This document shows, piece by piece, positions 20,555 to 20,785 of a stretch of 20,785 bases of DNA; position 1 is the stretch's first letter, and every line of letters begins with the position of its first letter. The translations under genes were made by a program, and so were the position numbers. Below the pieces are notes generated by a model. That model was given only the letters and a program-made list of their open reading frames with translations, was not told the origin of the DNA and searched no databases. The DNA is taken from positions 1-20,785 of IMG/VR virus record IMGVR_UViG_3300007771_000036. One strand, given 5' to 3'. This stretch comes from a virus.

Positions 20555-20785
20555 CCGCCCAATGAAGGGCTGGCCCAGGTGTGGTCATTCTGGGGCATGG
20601 TGGGCAGGTTTCTGAGGTGGAGCGAGAGAAAAGATCGACAAAGGAATAGACCTCGGGGGAGGGATCGGCCTTTACACACGCTTGTAGGGGGTTTTTCCTT
20701 GTTTCACCTATGCCCAGAGCCTGCCACAGCTGAAGTATAACGCACCGACACAGCTCCATGGGTGGGATCTGCCCTGCTGGGTGGC
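20555..20785. other. Non-coding stretch upstream of the packaging genes
   Basis: No convincing gene is seen here. On the - strand a TATACT box (about 20735-20740) resembles a -10 element but has no good -35 partner. On the + strand a weak hairpin with a T-tract occurs at 20669-20696. Promoters of the late operon and the cos or pac packaging site often lie just upstream of terS, so this stretch may contain either, but neither can be shown from sequence alone. Confidence 0.35.
20669..20696 (+). terminator. Weak candidate terminator
   Basis: CCTTTACA (20669-20676) can pair with TGTAGGGG (20683-20690) through eight pairs, two of them G-U, with a six-base loop. One G and five T (20692-20696) follow. 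Read on the + strand this is a rho-independent terminator shape, but it would act on transcripts antisense to the late operon or on an unseen gene. The stem is weak. Confidence 0.25.

Noticed and set aside
20735-20740. TATACT as -10 of the late promoter on the - strand
   Set aside because: No -35 match at 16-18 bases and no extended -10; too weak to call as a promoter.
20505-20759. 84-residue - strand open frame upstream of terS
   Set aside because: It would overlap terS by 50 bases, has no ribosome binding site, and its sequence is low in structure-forming content.
1-20785. CRISPR array, tRNA gene, insertion sequence or integrase
   Set aside because: No regularly spaced repeats, cloverleaf-like sequence, terminal inverted repeats or recombinase motifs were seen.

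Overview
The window is the late region of a tailed double-stranded DNA phage or prophage: DNA packaging, head, tail and lysis genes, plus a few small genes on the opposite strand. The DNA is GC-rich and almost fully coding. Genes are joined by 1-8 base overlaps and have Shine-Dalgarno (SD) starts. The lysis enzyme is a zinc D,D-peptidase and the lysis genes look like a Gram-negative set. A long-tailed, non-contractile (siphovirus-type) phage of a high-GC Gram-negative host fits best: tape-measure, tail-tube and tail-assembly-chaperone genes are present and no sheath or contractile baseplate genes are seen. The host cannot be named from the sequence. No integrase, repressor, tRNA, IS element or CRISPR array is visible.

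Layout. Positions 1-1487 (+ strand) hold four small coupled genes of unknown role. The last encodes a protein with a winged-helix-like part, a cysteine cluster and a ribbon-helix-helix end. Its stop codon directly abuts the stop codon of the convergent late operon. All else is on the - strand, read right to left: terminase small and large subunits (20554-18795), portal, scaffold, major capsid protein (16326-15406), a basic-tailed protein, a 47-residue protein, an adaptor candidate, a tail-terminator candidate, a small Lys/Pro-rich protein, the tail tube protein, two overlapping tail-assembly-chaperone frames, an HK97 gp10-like protein, the tape measure, a 1098-residue Asp-box tail protein, a tail hub candidate, three small appendage or unknown proteins, then an M15 peptidase and four small membrane proteins forming a lysis cassette (2638-1488).

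How it works together. The order follows assembly: package DNA, build the procapsid on a scaffold, add the connector, polymerise the tail around the tape measure, fit the tip and receptor-binding parts, then lyse the cell. Expression seems tuned at a few points: a candidate promoter and structured leader just before the capsid gene, a strong hairpin-T-tract just after it, a hairpin over the ribosome binding site of the tail chaperone, and a candidate -1 frameshift site with a well-spaced hairpin inside that chaperone. Most other junctions are ATGA overlaps, implying translational coupling.

I found no clearly new defence or mobile system. The points most worth following up are the regulatory RNA structures around the capsid and tail-chaperone genes, the multi-domain small regulator at 987-1487, and the unusual placement of the Asp-box tail protein and the gp10-like protein.
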